This document shows, piece after piece, positions 1 to 11,510 of a DNA stretch of 64,000 bases. The notes under the pieces were generated by a model. It saw nothing but the letters and a program-made list of their open reading frames with translations, was not told where the DNA came from and ran no database searches. How positions within the stretch are numbered: position 1 is the stretch's first letter; each line of letters begins with the position of its first letter. Location: positions 10,150,565-10,214,564 of the forward strand of contig CM060113.1 in the NCBI GenBank assembly GCA_030522415.1. The letters run 5' to 3'. A program made the translations under genes and the position numbers. The stretch is from Channallabes apus (taxonomy: Eukaryota; Chordata; Actinopteri; Siluriformes; Clariidae).

Positions 1-524
1 GTAGAAGGTTTCTATTACCAATATTACTTGAACAAAACTACAAAAAGACAGGAATTTTTTTCACTGTGTTAACACTAGAAGCGCCGCGCCAGTGTCACCT
101 ACTTTTAATGCGGTTCACCGGTCATTTGACCGCCTATTGTTTTGAATGGGAAGCTGTTGCTGACACACAATGATCTTTCACTCAAAGCAAATAGTTTAGC
201 GGGAATGAATGGTGCATTGCCCAAATGCAAGTTTATCCTCGAGCTAAACTATTTGTTTTGGGTGAAAGCACCATCTAGCGATCATTGTGTGTCAGCAACA
301 GCTTCCCATTCAAAACAATAGGTGGTCAAATGACTGGTGAACCGCGTTAAAAGTAGGTGACAATGGTGCGAAGCTTCTAGTGTTAACACACTGAAAAAAA
401 TTCCTATCTTTTTGTAGTTTTGTTCAAGTAATTTTGGTAATAGAGACCTTCTACCTGAGTAATATTTGACCTCTATCTCTAATTTTACTCAAGTAGAGGA
501 TCTGTGTACTTTGCCCACCTCTGC
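1..524. mobile_element. Palindromic hAT-like non-autonomous element, left end outside window
   Basis: Bases 1-201 and 244-454 are near-perfect inverted complements, with about 42 bases of loop around position 223. Base 1 pairs with base 454, so the palindrome probably continues beyond the left edge. The right end near 495-524 reads GTACTTTGCCCACCTCTG, the reverse complement of the CAGAGGTGG type of terminus seen on the hAT element at 56483. There is no coding capacity. I infer a foldback or hAT-like MITE. The left terminus and target duplication cannot be checked. Confidence 0.7.
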
Positions 525-1100
525 TCATTGCATAATTAAACACTCATTTCCAAATAATTTGGTAAGCCTGTTAGGCAGAAGAGATCCTTGGCAGTAGCAG
601 TGAGAAAGATGAACAGGATTAAGCTGGTCTAAATACCAGCAGTTGAATTTCTAACCTGGCCCAGGGGTCATCATTTGCCAGGTACTTGTATGGTATCAGT
701 AATCTCACCCAGAATGAAATAGCTATTGCACACACATGCTGCAGCACTTCTTATCGCTTTTGTTTTTCTGGCACAGCTTGAGGCTGTTGTGGTCCTATTC
801 CTACAGCTCTGGTGCTCATCAGGAAATCTATAAAAAAAAAAATTACAATGGTGCCATACAACATGGAATTTCGAACAAAGAAAACATTGCTTTTGGCATA
901 AGCACTTTGGAGTAGGATTGGCTCAGTCTGTATTCAGTGTCTGATTCTTAGCAATTGACAAGAAATGGTCATTTATCAAAATATATTCAGACCGAAAAAA
1001 AAAAAAAAACAATTAATATTCCATTGCAGTATTTAGTTGGCCTCCATTAAAGACTTTTTATAGACTTATGTATACAAGGGAATTCAAGGTAAATATATAG

Positions 1101-1134
<34 letters not shown>

Positions 1135-1880
1135 TATATATATATTTTAAGAACTTGTTAACAGTATGGCCTAGCATTCCAGTAATTCCAACTTCTTACT
1201 TCTTATGGTTATTGTTTCTGGTTTGAATTGGTTCAAAGTTTTCTTTTTTTAAGTGGCTCTAGATCATACAGCAATGTAATGATGTAATGAGTCATGCAGA
1301 AATTTTATAGAAACGTCAATTAAAAAATTATTCAGGTTTTTTGTCTTAAATCAAAATTGATGTGTGTGTACAGTAAGTACTCTACCATAGATGTTGGTCT
1401 TTATAAATTACCCTTCTCTGCTGCATACTGTCCATGAATGCATTTACAATGTTAGTAGTCAGAGCCAAATTCCACAACCCTCTTTTTTTATGCATTACAA
1501 AGTACCTATTACTCATATAAAAGTTTTGCAGTCATGCTGAGCTAAATTGTGTTTGTATCTTTCAAAGTTATGGTGTATTTTAAATAACTCTGTTAACACA
1601 TCTGTTAATTTATGGTAAATTCACTTAAGACCCTTTTAAATAATAGGGTACAATGTGCCTTGAATTGCATGTGGCACTGTGTAGGCTTGACAATTGTGTA
1701 ATTTTGGTTAGCACTATGTACCAGTTTGGCATTGGTTGGATGGTATGCTAAAATATGCAACACTTTAGCATTTATAGGTTTAGCATTTATAGTACATGTG
1801 CAATGTATGGGTAATCTCTATTACAGTAGGCCAGTTTATGAATATTTTGTGGAATGTATCATGGGATGAAAATAATCCTG
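525..1880. other. AT-rich non-coding stretch
   Basis: No credible ORF or recognised repeat. It contains an (AAT)n microsatellite at about 1103-1132 and short A runs. Confidence 0.6.
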
Positions 1881-1887
1881 GATTGGG

Positions 1888-2100
1888 GCATTAGTGGCTC
1901 AATGGTAGGTTTCTCGCCAGCCATGCAGAAGGTCTGGGTATGATTTCCAGCCACCGGATGCAGTGCCAGTCCCAAGCCTGGATAAAATGGAGTTTCTCAG
2001 GAAGGCTAACTGGTGTAAAAGTTGTGCCAAGTTGTTGTGCTTGGACTGGATGTTCCGCTGTGGCGACCCTTCAGTGGAAGCAGCCAAAAGACTAACAAAA
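1888..2100 (+). repeat. tRNA-Gly-derived SINE
   Basis: The first 75 bases resemble a tRNA-Gly(GCC) gene: GCATTAGTGGCTCAATGG covers the A box, TTCTCGCC the anticodon arm, and GGGTATGATTTCC a decayed B box. The body ends with CCGCTGTGGCGACCC and AGCAGCCAAAAGA, a tail I recognise from a common fish SINE. It is not a functional tRNA, because the acceptor stem and B box are mutated. It would be transcribed by RNA polymerase III if active and moved by a LINE. Confidence 0.75.
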
Positions 2101-2276
2101 ACATGAAACGTGTGTGTAGTTATACATACAGCACAGTACCTGTAGGTCAATTTTTGGCACTCAACATTCATCATTACTAGTATACTAATCACCAGCCTCA
2201 TCATCTATCATCATCTGCACCTGTTTTTCACTCGTCATGCCTTAAGTTAAAATTTTCAAGCTTGAATGATTCATAT

Positions 2277-2425
2277 GTGGCAGCAAGGTGGCATAGTGGT
2301 TAACATCTTCTTCCTTGCTTGCTGGGTTTGTACTCTGGTTTCCTCTGGTGTACCCTGCGATAAATTGGTACTCCATTCAGGGTGTTCTCTGCCTAGTGAT
2401 TCACAGGACACAGTGTGACCTAACA
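2277..2425 (+). repeat. SINE-A fragment, decayed
   Basis: The head GGCATAGTGGTTAAC and the motif CTCTGGTTTCCTCTGG match the SINE-A family, best seen at 17134-17460, with internal losses. Confidence 0.55.
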
Positions 2426-2499
2426 AAGAAAAAAAATATTTTGAATCTGGCGAAACTTGCCAAAAAATTTAAGTCAAAAAGAGGAGTCCTTCAGTAACT

Positions 2500-2610
2500 A
2501 TTCCTCAAGACTACTATACATTAATAAATAAAAGAAAGTCTGGATCATTGGAAGCAAAATATGGGGAAATGACGAGTTGCTCACAACTTTTGCATAAAAC
2601 TGTATGCGTG
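2500..2610 (-). mobile_element. Solo end of the inverted-repeat element seen at 6211-6724
   Basis: The stretch with AAGTCTGGATCATTGGAAGC and the terminal CACAACTTTTGCATAAAACTG is the reverse complement of the left end of the 6211-6724 element. The rest of the element is absent. Confidence 0.6.
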
Positions 2611-4230
2611 GATTGATCTGAGCCAGAACTGACATTGATACGTAGGTTTATGGTAATAGGTAAAGGTAATAGGTAAGACTGTAATCATCTGTAACACAGT
2701 CTCGGTGGCTGCATGCATAATTTATGTCTAACTACACGTAAAGTGCATTACATAATTTATTTAAAACATCCAGTAAACAATGTGTTTATTGCTTATGGGT
2801 ACAGGTGAAAGAGGTGACAATTTATTACAACTGTGTGCCAAGTAAATTACACTAAATAAATCTAGTATTGCAATGCTACTTCAAATCACCCCAGGCAAGC
2901 ACTTTGAGCAGAAGCTTTAGTTTATAAATCCTACAGGGTCAAAGTTGTAATTGATTACAGATGAAGGAAAATAGCCTTTTTTTAGTGGAACAACTACGGT
3001 CATTATTAAGACTGGAAGTACAGCATTGATAAAAAAAAAAAAAGTGATAAACTTCATTCTTGCTTTGCTGCAAAAGTCAACACCATGACATCAGGATTGC
3101 ATTGAAAAGTACTCAGATCTGTTCGCCTCAGTGCTTCTTCCCTGGGTTTCCACCATTGACAAATGACATATAGTTAATCAGGGTATGACTGGAATAGTTG
3201 AATGAACCAATTAGACAACGGTGCACAGACTTGCAGAATGGCAGTCTCACATACTGTAGGCACACGGTGGATATTGCTTCCTGCCAAGATCCACTCTTAG
3301 AGAGAGCAGCAGGGGATGGGATGAAAATGCTAATGGAAGGTGATACAATATAGGTAATGAAGCATTTTGCTGGAGAGCCCAGCCAGGCTCTAAACAGCTG
3401 GTGGTACACATACACTCGCAGTTGCAGAGAGTTCCAGTCAAGATGAAGCATTAACACATGCCTCTGATTTGGAGACGCGTACTCCCCTCTGCTCTAATTA
3501 GAAACATTTCATTTTATTCATTTTGACATTTGTGTTGGACAAGGTGTAGACAAACAGACACACACACTCTGGAAAATAGGAGCACTCAGTGCCCCTTTTT
3601 TCACAGCTCTTTGCCTCTTTCTCTGCTCTTTGAAAGTATTTAAAATTCCGCAGTTGTTTCTTCAACTGTGTCCATCCTCAACTGGTAAGAAATCTTATCT
3701 TACTTGTTTCCTACATGACACAGCTAAAAAAAAATAAACACAAGCAACTTTTAGGTTGCAACTTGACAACCTTCACTATGAATGCGAAATATGCAAATAA
3801 GGAATTTTTCATCTGATTTGAAAGAGTTGAAGAGGTGAAAAGCTGAAGACAGCATGCCTTAATGAGGATGCTTGCTCCCCCCCATCAATGCAAGCAGACG
3901 ATGAAAATCTGCCAGCACTGTGAGAAAGACGCCCTTGTGGAATAATGGAAAGAATTATCTCCTGCAGTTCCTGTGCATTCTGATTAGGGATAATCTTTGC
4001 AAGTGATCCTCAGCCAAGCAAATAAAGTAAATATGTGATCACAAGTTTCACAAAGCTGTTGTTTGACTGACGATGCACATTTACAGCGCTTAATGATTCA
4101 TGTGATCTTAGATGATTTGATTAATGTCTTACATACCCTAAACACTGATTAGCTGTAACTCAATGCAAAACATTATGCCAAAATATTTTGTGGGTTTTCC
4201 TCTTGTGCTACATGGGCAGGTCTGGCCCTG
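2611..4230. other. Non-repetitive non-coding stretch
   Basis: No credible gene. The part from about 3770 to 4130 includes a POU-type octamer (ATGCAAAT) and looks single-copy within the window; regulatory function is only a guess. Confidence 0.5.
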
Positions 4231-4234
4231 TGAC

Positions 4235-4600
4235 TTCACAAGACTTCAGGGGAGGATGCTGTGGTGTATGGCGCCAAGACATTGGCAGCAGATCCTTTGA
4301 GTGCTGTGTGTTGCAAGGTAGGATCTCCATGGATTGTACTTATTAGACCGGAGCATCCCATGGGTGATCGATCGGATTGGGATCTGGTGAGTTTGGAGGC
4401 CACGTCGGTGACCTTTTGCTCTTTCCCTTCTGGGCCTCATTTTTGGTGGGCTGTGGTGCACTTGGTGTTCTGGTCCCTATTGTGGCCAGCCTTGATGTTT
4501 TTTAGCAATTTGTGCTAAAAATGGGCTTTTGGTCCGCATGGGTGAGCTTTGGGTGCCCATGATCCAGTCACCTGTTTACTGTTATACTAGTATATAATCA
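4235..4600 (-). pseudogene. Tc1-family transposase relic
   Basis: On the minus strand this carries pieces I recognise from a widespread fish Tc1 family. One is around CATCCCATGGGTGATCGATC; the other is around GGTGAGCTTTGGGTGCCCAT. They lie closer together than in full-length copies, so the middle has been deleted. No open frame survives. A second relic of the same family lies at 61555-61770 and shares both landmarks. Family identity is from memory, not from a search. Confidence 0.55.
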
Positions 4601-5260
4601 AAGCTTGATAATTTGTTATTTTTTTCCAAATAAAAGATGATATAACTTGAAGAATCTATCAGAGAAAAGTATGTATTGTTTATAAAGAAGGGGGTGAGAA
4701 TGATATTTTGAGAATTCCCTATAGCCATTTATGTAGTTATTTTTGTGCTATAAAATAGCAACAAGTAAGAAATAAAGCATTGTGTAGGATCCTGTTATGG
4801 TAAAAATATAAATGTCAGGGTGGTCTGCCATAAACCAACTCATATACAGCAAAATCACTTTTACCACCCTGAAGTTGATTATTTATCAGTAAAACCCATC
4901 CTAAAATGTTGTACTCCGCATGTATCACATCACTTTCATTGATGATCATTGGGCTTAATGAATGATACATATTACATTTTATTACTCACCTGTTATGTTA
5001 ATAAGAATCTATACATTTTTTTAAATGTTTTTATTTGTTCAATCTATTTATTATTAGCTTTAGGTTTCTTCTCTTATACTGTAGATCTATATGAGTGCAT
5101 TATTTATGAACTGTGGTTTGAATTACAGCCAACTGTATTTGAGAAAACTGATTTGAGAACAGCAATGTGGTACAGTATGAAAAATAAAATACACTAAAAT
5201 CAGTGAATAGCACAACTTATTAATACAACATTAATTCATTCAATGTTCATACTACATATC
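4601..5260. other. AT-rich non-coding stretch
   Basis: Nothing recognised; the ORFs are short and of chance type. Confidence 0.5.
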
Positions 5261-5264
5261 ATGT

Positions 5265-5495
5265 ATAGAGTTGTGGGAAGCCTGGAGCCTATTCTACGCC
5301 ATACACATGGCAGGGTGGCACACAGTCAGACACATTATGGTGAATTTGGAAATGCCAACAACCTCTTTGGACTGTTGGAGCGAACCGTAGCACTGAGAGG
5401 AAACAAAGCATGGGAAGAAAATGTTTGTGAATCAAATCTTCAACCCTGAAGGTGCAAGGCTACAGAGCTTACCACTATGCCACTGTGCCACTTAC
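5265..5495 (-). repeat. SINE-A, decayed copy
   Basis: GCCTGGAGCCTATTCTACGC, CCTCTTTGGACTGTTGGAGC and a final ACCACTATGCCACTGTGCCAC match SINE-A in reverse orientation. Confidence 0.7.
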
Positions 5496-6210
5496 TAAGT
5501 AGGTTTTATTGCGGATGCAATCTCCCATTTTTTATCTGGGCATATGGTTAAAGATCATGGGTAAGGACCCATCAATGGTGACCTGGAAGTGGTGGGGTTC
5601 GAACCCCAAACCCTTAATTGCAAATAGACTAAGTCTGGCCAAGTGCTCAAACCTAGTAACTATTTCTCAAGATGTATATAAATTAAAAACAATTTGTTGA
5701 TCTGGATAAAATTACAAGGTCAGTTTATTTTCAGAAACATAATTTAAATCAAAAGTGAAAGTCAGATTATAGAGTAAAATGGTCTTAACAGGTTAGTTCG
5801 TGAAGTCCGTACATAGGACACATTACGAATAAACTCAGTAATTCAGTAATGCTTGTGGTATAGTTTACAAAAAATAATAAAAAGCAGAGCGCTCAGTTGT
5901 TGGTAAGCTAAAAAAAGAACTCCTGCTAGGATGCACCGTGCTGCTGGGGATGCAGAATTTTTTTTGGGAAAGCTATAAGCTGAGCTAACATATAACACTG
6001 TAGTGTTGCCAGGTCTGACATTTTTCTGTGGGCTAAATTGAACTAATTGTTGCTCTTCTCTACATTACTGATTCCCATACCTAGTCCTGGAGTATGTTGA
6101 TGGCTTACAGATTACAGTGTTTTTCCTGCTCTACTAAAACTAACTACCAGGCCTAACAAACAACATTAAGCCCATATTGTATGTTATTATATCACTGGAT
6201 GAGTACATGC
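5496..6210. other. Non-coding stretch
   Basis: No gene seen. A short part near 5650-5700 weakly resembles the 6211-6724 element, too weakly to call. Confidence 0.45.
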
Positions 6211-6724
6211 AGCACTGTGCAGAAGTCATGAGCCACCCCTGATTTCTTCATATTTTGCTTCCAAAGAGCCAGACTTTATTGTATTTTAATGTCTTGAGAA
6301 ATAATTCTTCAGGCTGCCTGAAGGATTTATTTATTTATTAATTTATTTATGTTTGCTCTTATTTTATAGTAATTTTTGGCTCTTATTTCAGTCCAGTCCA
6401 AGTATCTAACCAGTCAGTTAAGCCACAAGGTGATCTATGAATCATTTGTGTATAAAATACATCTGAATTAGGGCATGAGCTGGTGAGAAACTGGTGCAGA
6501 TGATGACAGATGATCAGGCCAGGCTGGTGACTTGTATACTGGTGATGCTGGATGAAGATGAGAGGGGAAAAGAGGTTGTTGCTGCTATTGTAACATAAAC
6601 AACCAATTTTTAAATGGTATCTTTAAGCATTTTGCAGATATTTCTTCCCATTTCTTAATTGAATATACATAATGTAATATAATAAAAATAAATGAAAGGT
6701 GGTTCAGTACTTTTGCACAGTGCT
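6211..6724. mobile_element. Inverted-repeat non-autonomous DNA transposon (MITE)
   Basis: The left end AGCACTGTGCAGAAGTCATG and the reverse complement of the right end, AGCACTGTGCAAAAGTACTG, form terminal inverted repeats matching at about 23 of 27 bases. The 514-bp interior has no transposase. The CTGTGCAAAAGT type of terminus is one I associate with Tc1-like fish elements. The target duplication is unclear. A solo end in the other orientation lies at 2500-2610. Confidence 0.65.
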
Positions 6725-7175
6725 ATGAATTAGGATTTTTCAACTTTGATCAAATAATCATCAGACATTATTTTCATTGTAATTATTTGGCATTTAAAAT
6801 TCAGTTTGAAAGCTTGTATACTCTGAAGGATGCACACTAATACCTTGTAAAACCAAACCATATTGTGTCAAAGCTTCTAAAGTCAGAAGTATTGGTTAAG
6901 TGACTTTTAAGTTTCTGAAAGGGACCTGTAGTGAAAGAGATTACATCCTATTTGAATTTGGATTTCTATAATACAACAGATTATGCTGTAAATTATGTCA
7001 GTGAATGGTTTAAAATTTTAAACTTTCTTCAATGTGCCCCTTGTTAACTTTGAGCATCTGCCCCCACTAAAAGTCTCTGCATGGCCCTGTGACTGAGGTT
7101 CAGTTCTAAGAAGACTATATACTGCTAAAACCATAATGAACATGAAAAACGAAGCCCAGTCTAGGTGAGGGGCTA
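6725..7175. other. AT-rich non-coding stretch
   Basis: Nothing recognised. Confidence 0.45.
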
Positions 7176-7320
7176 TGTGGCATTCATTCATTCATTCATT
7201 CATTTATTCATCTTCTATACCGCTTTATCCTGTATTTAGGGTCGCGCGTACCTGGAGCCTATCCCAGGAGACTCAGGGCACGAGGCAGGGTACACCCTGG
7301 ACAGCGTGGGATATGTGGCG
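7176..7320 (-). repeat. SINE-A 3' half with (CATT)n tail
   Basis: (CATT)n is followed by TATACCGCTTTATCCTGTAT and CCTGGAGCCTATCCCAGGAG, the reverse complement of the SINE-A tail. The tRNA-like head is missing. Confidence 0.75.
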
Positions 7321-8355
7321 AGAATTTAAAATAGCTGTTCCCCAAAGGTCTTCAGAGCTTGAGCAATTTGGCTAAGAAAAATGGGGGAAAGAGCAAAGCT
7401 TGCAGAACCATGCCCCAGAAGACCTGCAGATATTATTGCTTTCAAAAGTGTAAAAGCACAAATATGCAGCCAATCTTCATTTTTGTTTAATGACATTTTA
7501 CTATCTTTTTTTATATCTATTTTTATAAAATATATTTTACTCTTTTTATCTTGCAATATTAGATGTCCTATAAAAAGATTACATATTAAATATTAAATTA
7601 AGTATGAATCAAATATTAAACATAACTCTGATTTGAGGTTTTACCACTACATTAAAAAGTTTAAAGCAATGTACACATTATCTCTCCTTAATTTCTTCAA
7701 GCTCAGGTGCTAACTGTCGAAGGAAAAGATTTGTCGATGTTTGCTGCAGTAGTGTTTGAGCCGCCTAAAGTAACTTTGCAAATTGTTATCTGTAAGCAGA
7801 TTATATCTTAGGTGTGTAAAAATAGTATTTAGTATACCTTTAAGAATTTCAGCAGGTATTTTGAGACCTCAGTAAGATGAACATAACGCTTGGCTGGCGT
7901 TTCAAATTTGTAGCTTTGTAGCCTCTGCCATCTGCTTGTTCTCTGAAGTGCTACTGTGAGCTCCATATGGAGAATGGAAGGCGCCAAAAAGAAAAAAAAA
8001 AGGGCATGAAACTGAGGATTACAGGATGAAAGCAGATTTTATAAGCTAGGGGTTTATATCAGCCAACTTACACTTTGACATAGAAAAGGTGTCTCTCAAT
8101 GTCAAACAAATACATGTACCAATTAGCCAATAAATGGTAACCAGATATGCAAGAACATGTCCCAAAGGAAGAACTGCCCTTTCAAGATGGTAAATGGCAT
8201 GTAATGTAAAAGGCAAGAAAATGAAGGTAGAAAAGCATGTAGCGTTATAAAAAATGAGGAATATTAAAGAAAATCTAATATTTTGGACTGTTATAAATGG
8301 ATAGCAATCTTCAAGTGGCAATAGAGAAAGAAGATCATATATACTTTATACTTTA
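7321..8355. other. AT-rich non-coding stretch
   Basis: No supported gene. ORFs of 71-91 codons here lack any recognisable motif. Confidence 0.45.
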
Positions 8356-8359
8356 TATA

Positions 8360-8690
8360 TACTGTAGGCCTGGAGCCTATCTCAGGATACATCGCTTATC
8401 CTGTACAGGGTAACAGGGCCTGAGGCCTATCCTAAAAGACTTTCGTCACAAGGCAGGGTACACCCTGGACAGGGTGCCAATCCATCGCAGAACACACACA
8501 CTATGGGAAATTTGGGAATGCCAGTTAGCATAATCAGCATGTCTTTGGACTGTGGGAGGAAACCGGAGTACCAAGAGATAACACATTATGCATGGGGAGT
8601 ACATGCAATTTCCAATCACACAGACCAGAGGTGAAGCAGGAATGGAATCCTTTGATCCTGGAGGTGTGAGGCCATAGTGTGTGTTTGTGT
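8360..8690 (-). repeat. SINE-A, nearly full length
   Basis: GGGTACACCCTGGACAGGGT, CATGTCTTTGGACTGTGGGA and GATCCTGGAGGTGTGAGGCC appear in the order expected for SINE-A reversed. Confidence 0.8.
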
Positions 8691-8739
8691 GTGTGCTTAA
8701 TTTTATACATTCTAGAACAATAATGCATTTTCAAATCTA

Positions 8740-8935
8740 TGAAATACAACTATGGCATTAGGTAATAAGGTAGCAACATCATCAAGCACCATGATGAAAC
8801 TGGCTCTCATGATGACCATCCCAGTAAAACAAGACCAAACCTGCTGCAGAGGAGAAGTTAATTTAGATTTGCCAGCCTCAGAAATCACCAATTAACAAAC
8901 TGCACCTCAGATTTGAGCTGCTATGAAGGCTTTAC
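8740..8935 (-). repeat. Dispersed fish repeat, family R3
   Basis: The reverse complement contains GAGAGCCAGTTTCATCATGG and GGTGATTTCTGAGG, shared in the same order with copies at 38010-38300 and 55300-55580. It is a recurring fish repeat of unknown class with no coding capacity. Confidence 0.65.
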
Positions 8936-10260
8936 AGATTATAAGCAGAAGACATATCTCAATATTAACTGTTCTAAGGAGATTATTGCATATTTTGGAA
9001 GCCTTATTTTACAAGCCAATGGAATTAGAAAGTGTGTCCAAACACGTGAATGTCAATTTTCATTTGGTCCCAATTTTCTAGATTCTGTAAACAGAACTCT
9101 GTAGGAATTTCACAAGATATTATTTAATTCACTAACCTTTACTCAAACATCTGTTCTTACATCAGGCATCGAGTAATCACTAGAGGTAAAATCACTGTAT
9201 GTGTATGAGTCTTAAGCGTCGTTTCCAATCTAGAAACATCAGTAGGATAATTACAGTGGGAAACTGCTAGAGGTGTGGGTAAATGAAGACCAATCGTGTT
9301 TTGGCCTTCCTGAGGAAAGGCTGCCATATGTCATTAAGCTCTCTAAAGGATAAAACATTTTAAGCTTATGTGTTGTGACTTTTAATGAACCCTCCTGTTA
9401 AAATGAGAGAAGTCAAAAGGTATTAGTGACCCCCCCCTGCGGAGAATTTGTGTATATATTCATTAAATATTCTAAGATCTTAGTAGGATGTAACATGTTA
9501 GTGAAGATGTGAACAACTTAAATACTACTTTACCAAAATATGGAACATAACATATGAGGTATATGACACTATCCATTAAATTCTTGTGTGATATACTGTA
9601 GTATATAGTTGTCCACAAATTATGGGCATCCTTGGTCATGTCATCCTCGGGCAAACATAAAATATGTAATCAAATCATTTGGTTTCAGTTTGTAAGGTCT
9701 ATTTTAGTTGTAAAGTCACAAAAACTTAAAACCATAATTGACTCATTGACACTTACTCAAATCAAGATTTGTCCTTAGGAATTGATAGCAGATGGTGATT
9801 CCAGAGACTCATCAAACGTTGTGTTACTATATAATATTCATTGCCTCCTCTATGCAGTTAACTCAGAATCTGAAAATTGACCTACCGGATGCCTTCAAAG
9901 CATTGGAGGGTTCTTAAAAATGATTTATAGTGCTTCCAGCTAGCACATTTTACTGTCTGAAATGTCATTAAGAAACCGCAGCAAAGAGGAACTCAGGTTA
10001 AGAGGAAAATGAAGAAAACTTTCACCTAGAACTGTCTGTATACTGGGAAGACCTGCAAGAAGTTTTAGCTGACAAAATGCAGCGGTCATGAGATCATTTG
10101 AAGTATCTGAACACATCTTGCTAAATCAGAGGATTAAAAAATATGTACATTTCATTGGTAGCATCTGATTGCTATTTGTTCTCCCATAATTTCGAAGTAG
10201 GTCTATCCAGTCCCTAAATGTAGGTTCCTTTATGAGGAAACAAAAAGATACAAATTGAAA
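8936..10260. other. Non-coding stretch
   Basis: No gene or repeat recognised. Confidence 0.45.
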
Positions 10261-10291
10261 TACACTCACCTAAAGGATTATTATGAACACC
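10261..10291 (+). repeat. Left terminal inverted repeat of the Tc1 element
   Basis: Pairs with 11443-11473 with one mismatch; likely transposase binding site. Confidence 0.88.
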
Positions 10292-10395
10292 TGTTCAATT
10301 TCTCATTAATGCAATTACCTAATCAACCAATCACATGGCAGTTGCTTCAATGCATTTAGGGGTGTAGTCTCCTGAACTCCAAACTGAATGGCAGA

Positions 10396-11439
10396 ATGGG
10401 AAAGAAAGGTGATTTAAGCAGTTTTGAGCGTGGCATGGTTGTTGGTGCCAGACGGGCCGGTCTGAGTATTTCACAATCTGCTCAGTTACTGGGATTTTCA
10501 AGCACAACCATTTCTAGGGTTTACAAATAATGGTGTGAAAAGGGGAAAACATCCAGTATGCGGCAGTCCTGTGGGCGAAAATGCCTTGTTGATGCTAGAG
10601 GTCAGAGGAGAATGGGCCGACTGATTCAATCTGATAGAAGAGCAACTTTGACTGAAATAACCACTCGTTACAACCGAGGTATGCAGCAAAGCATTTGTGA
10701 AGCCACAACACACACAACCTTGAGGCGGATGGGTTACAACAGCAGAAGACCCCACCAGGTACCACTCATCTCCACTACAAATAGGAAAAAGAGGCTACAA
10801 TTTGCACGAGCTCACCAAAATTGGACAGTTGAGGACTGGAAAAATGTTGCCTGGTCTGATGAGTCGCAATTTCTGTTGAGACATTCAAATGGTAGAGACA
10901 GAATTTGGCGTGAACAGAATGAGAACATGGATCCATCTTGCCTTGTTACCACTGTGCAGGCTGGTGGTGGTGGTGGTGTAATGGTGTGGGGGATGTTTTC
11001 TTGACACACTTTAGGCCCCTTAGTGACAATTGGGCATTGTTTAAATGCCACGGGCTACCTGAGCATTGTTTCTGACCATGTCCATCCCTTTATGACCACC
11101 ATGTACCCATCCTCTGATGGCTACTTCCAGCAGGATAATGCACCATGTCACAAAGCTCGAATAATTTCAAATTGGTTTCTTGAACATGACAATGAGTTCA
11201 CTGTACTAAATTGGCCTCCACAGTCACCAGATCTCAACCCAATAGAGCATCTTTGGGATGTGGTGGAACGGGAGCTTTGTGCCCTGGATGTGCATCCCAC
11301 AAATCTCCATCAACTGCAAGATGCTATCCAATCAATATGGGCCAACATTTCTAAAGAATGCTTTCAGCACCTTGTTGAATCAATGCCACGTAGAATTAAG
11401 GCAGTTCTGAAGGCAAAAGGGGGGCAAACACCATATTAG
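10396..11439 (+). pseudogene. Tc1-family transposase, DD36E-type spacing, two in-frame stops
   Basis: This frame would encode 347 residues that cut and paste the element by binding its terminal repeats. The ATG at 10396 is chosen because homologues begin with a basic M-G-[KR]-K segment leading into a helix-turn-helix. The DDE catalytic triad is visible: D155 in WSDESQF, D247 in QQDNAPCH, and E284 in SPDLNPIEHLW. I count 36 residues between D247 and E284, where classic Tc1 has 34. Codon 45 is TAA (10528-10530), where the family usually has a sense codon before WCEK. Codon 203 is TGA (11002-11004), in place of an expected Trp after GMFS. There is no frameshift. With the stops this copy cannot make full-length protein, but it could be a target for transposase made elsewhere. 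Confidence 0.92.
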
Positions 11440-11442
11440 TAT

Positions 11443-11473
11443 GGTGTTCCTAATAATCCTTTAGGTGAGTGTA
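11443..11473 (-). repeat. Right terminal inverted repeat of the Tc1 element
   Basis: Reverse complement of 10261-10291 apart from one base; ends with TA. Confidence 0.88.

Positions 11474-11510
<37 letters not shown>
11474..11510. repeat. (ATT)n microsatellite
   Basis: Uninterrupted TTA units directly against the transposon end. Confidence 0.95.

Larger units (their letters stand above)
10261..11473 (+). mobile_element. Tc1-family transposon, nearly intact
   Basis: A complete 1.2-kb element. The ends are inverted repeats: the left TACACTCACCTAAAGGATTA continues to about 10291, and the right is its reverse complement with one mismatch in about 31 bases. The terminal TA on both sides fits Tc1/mariner TA target duplication. 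It encodes one transposase (10396-11439) with two stop codons. An (ATT)n run directly follows the right end. The short inverted repeats and clean ends suggest a fairly young copy. Confidence 0.92.

Noticed and set aside
1888..1962. Functional tRNA-Gly gene
   Set aside because: The B box and stems are mutated and a SINE body follows directly.
1899..2204. 101-codon ORF on the minus strand
   Set aside because: It lies across the tRNA-Gly SINE on the opposite strand, so it is an accidental frame in a repeat.
3128..3457. 109-codon ORF on the minus strand
   Set aside because: No motif, overlapping ORFs in other frames, no sign of splice context; coding status cannot be supported.
5650..5770. Third copy of the 6211-6724 element
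   Set aside because: Similarity is limited to TATTTCTCAAGATG and a few later bases.
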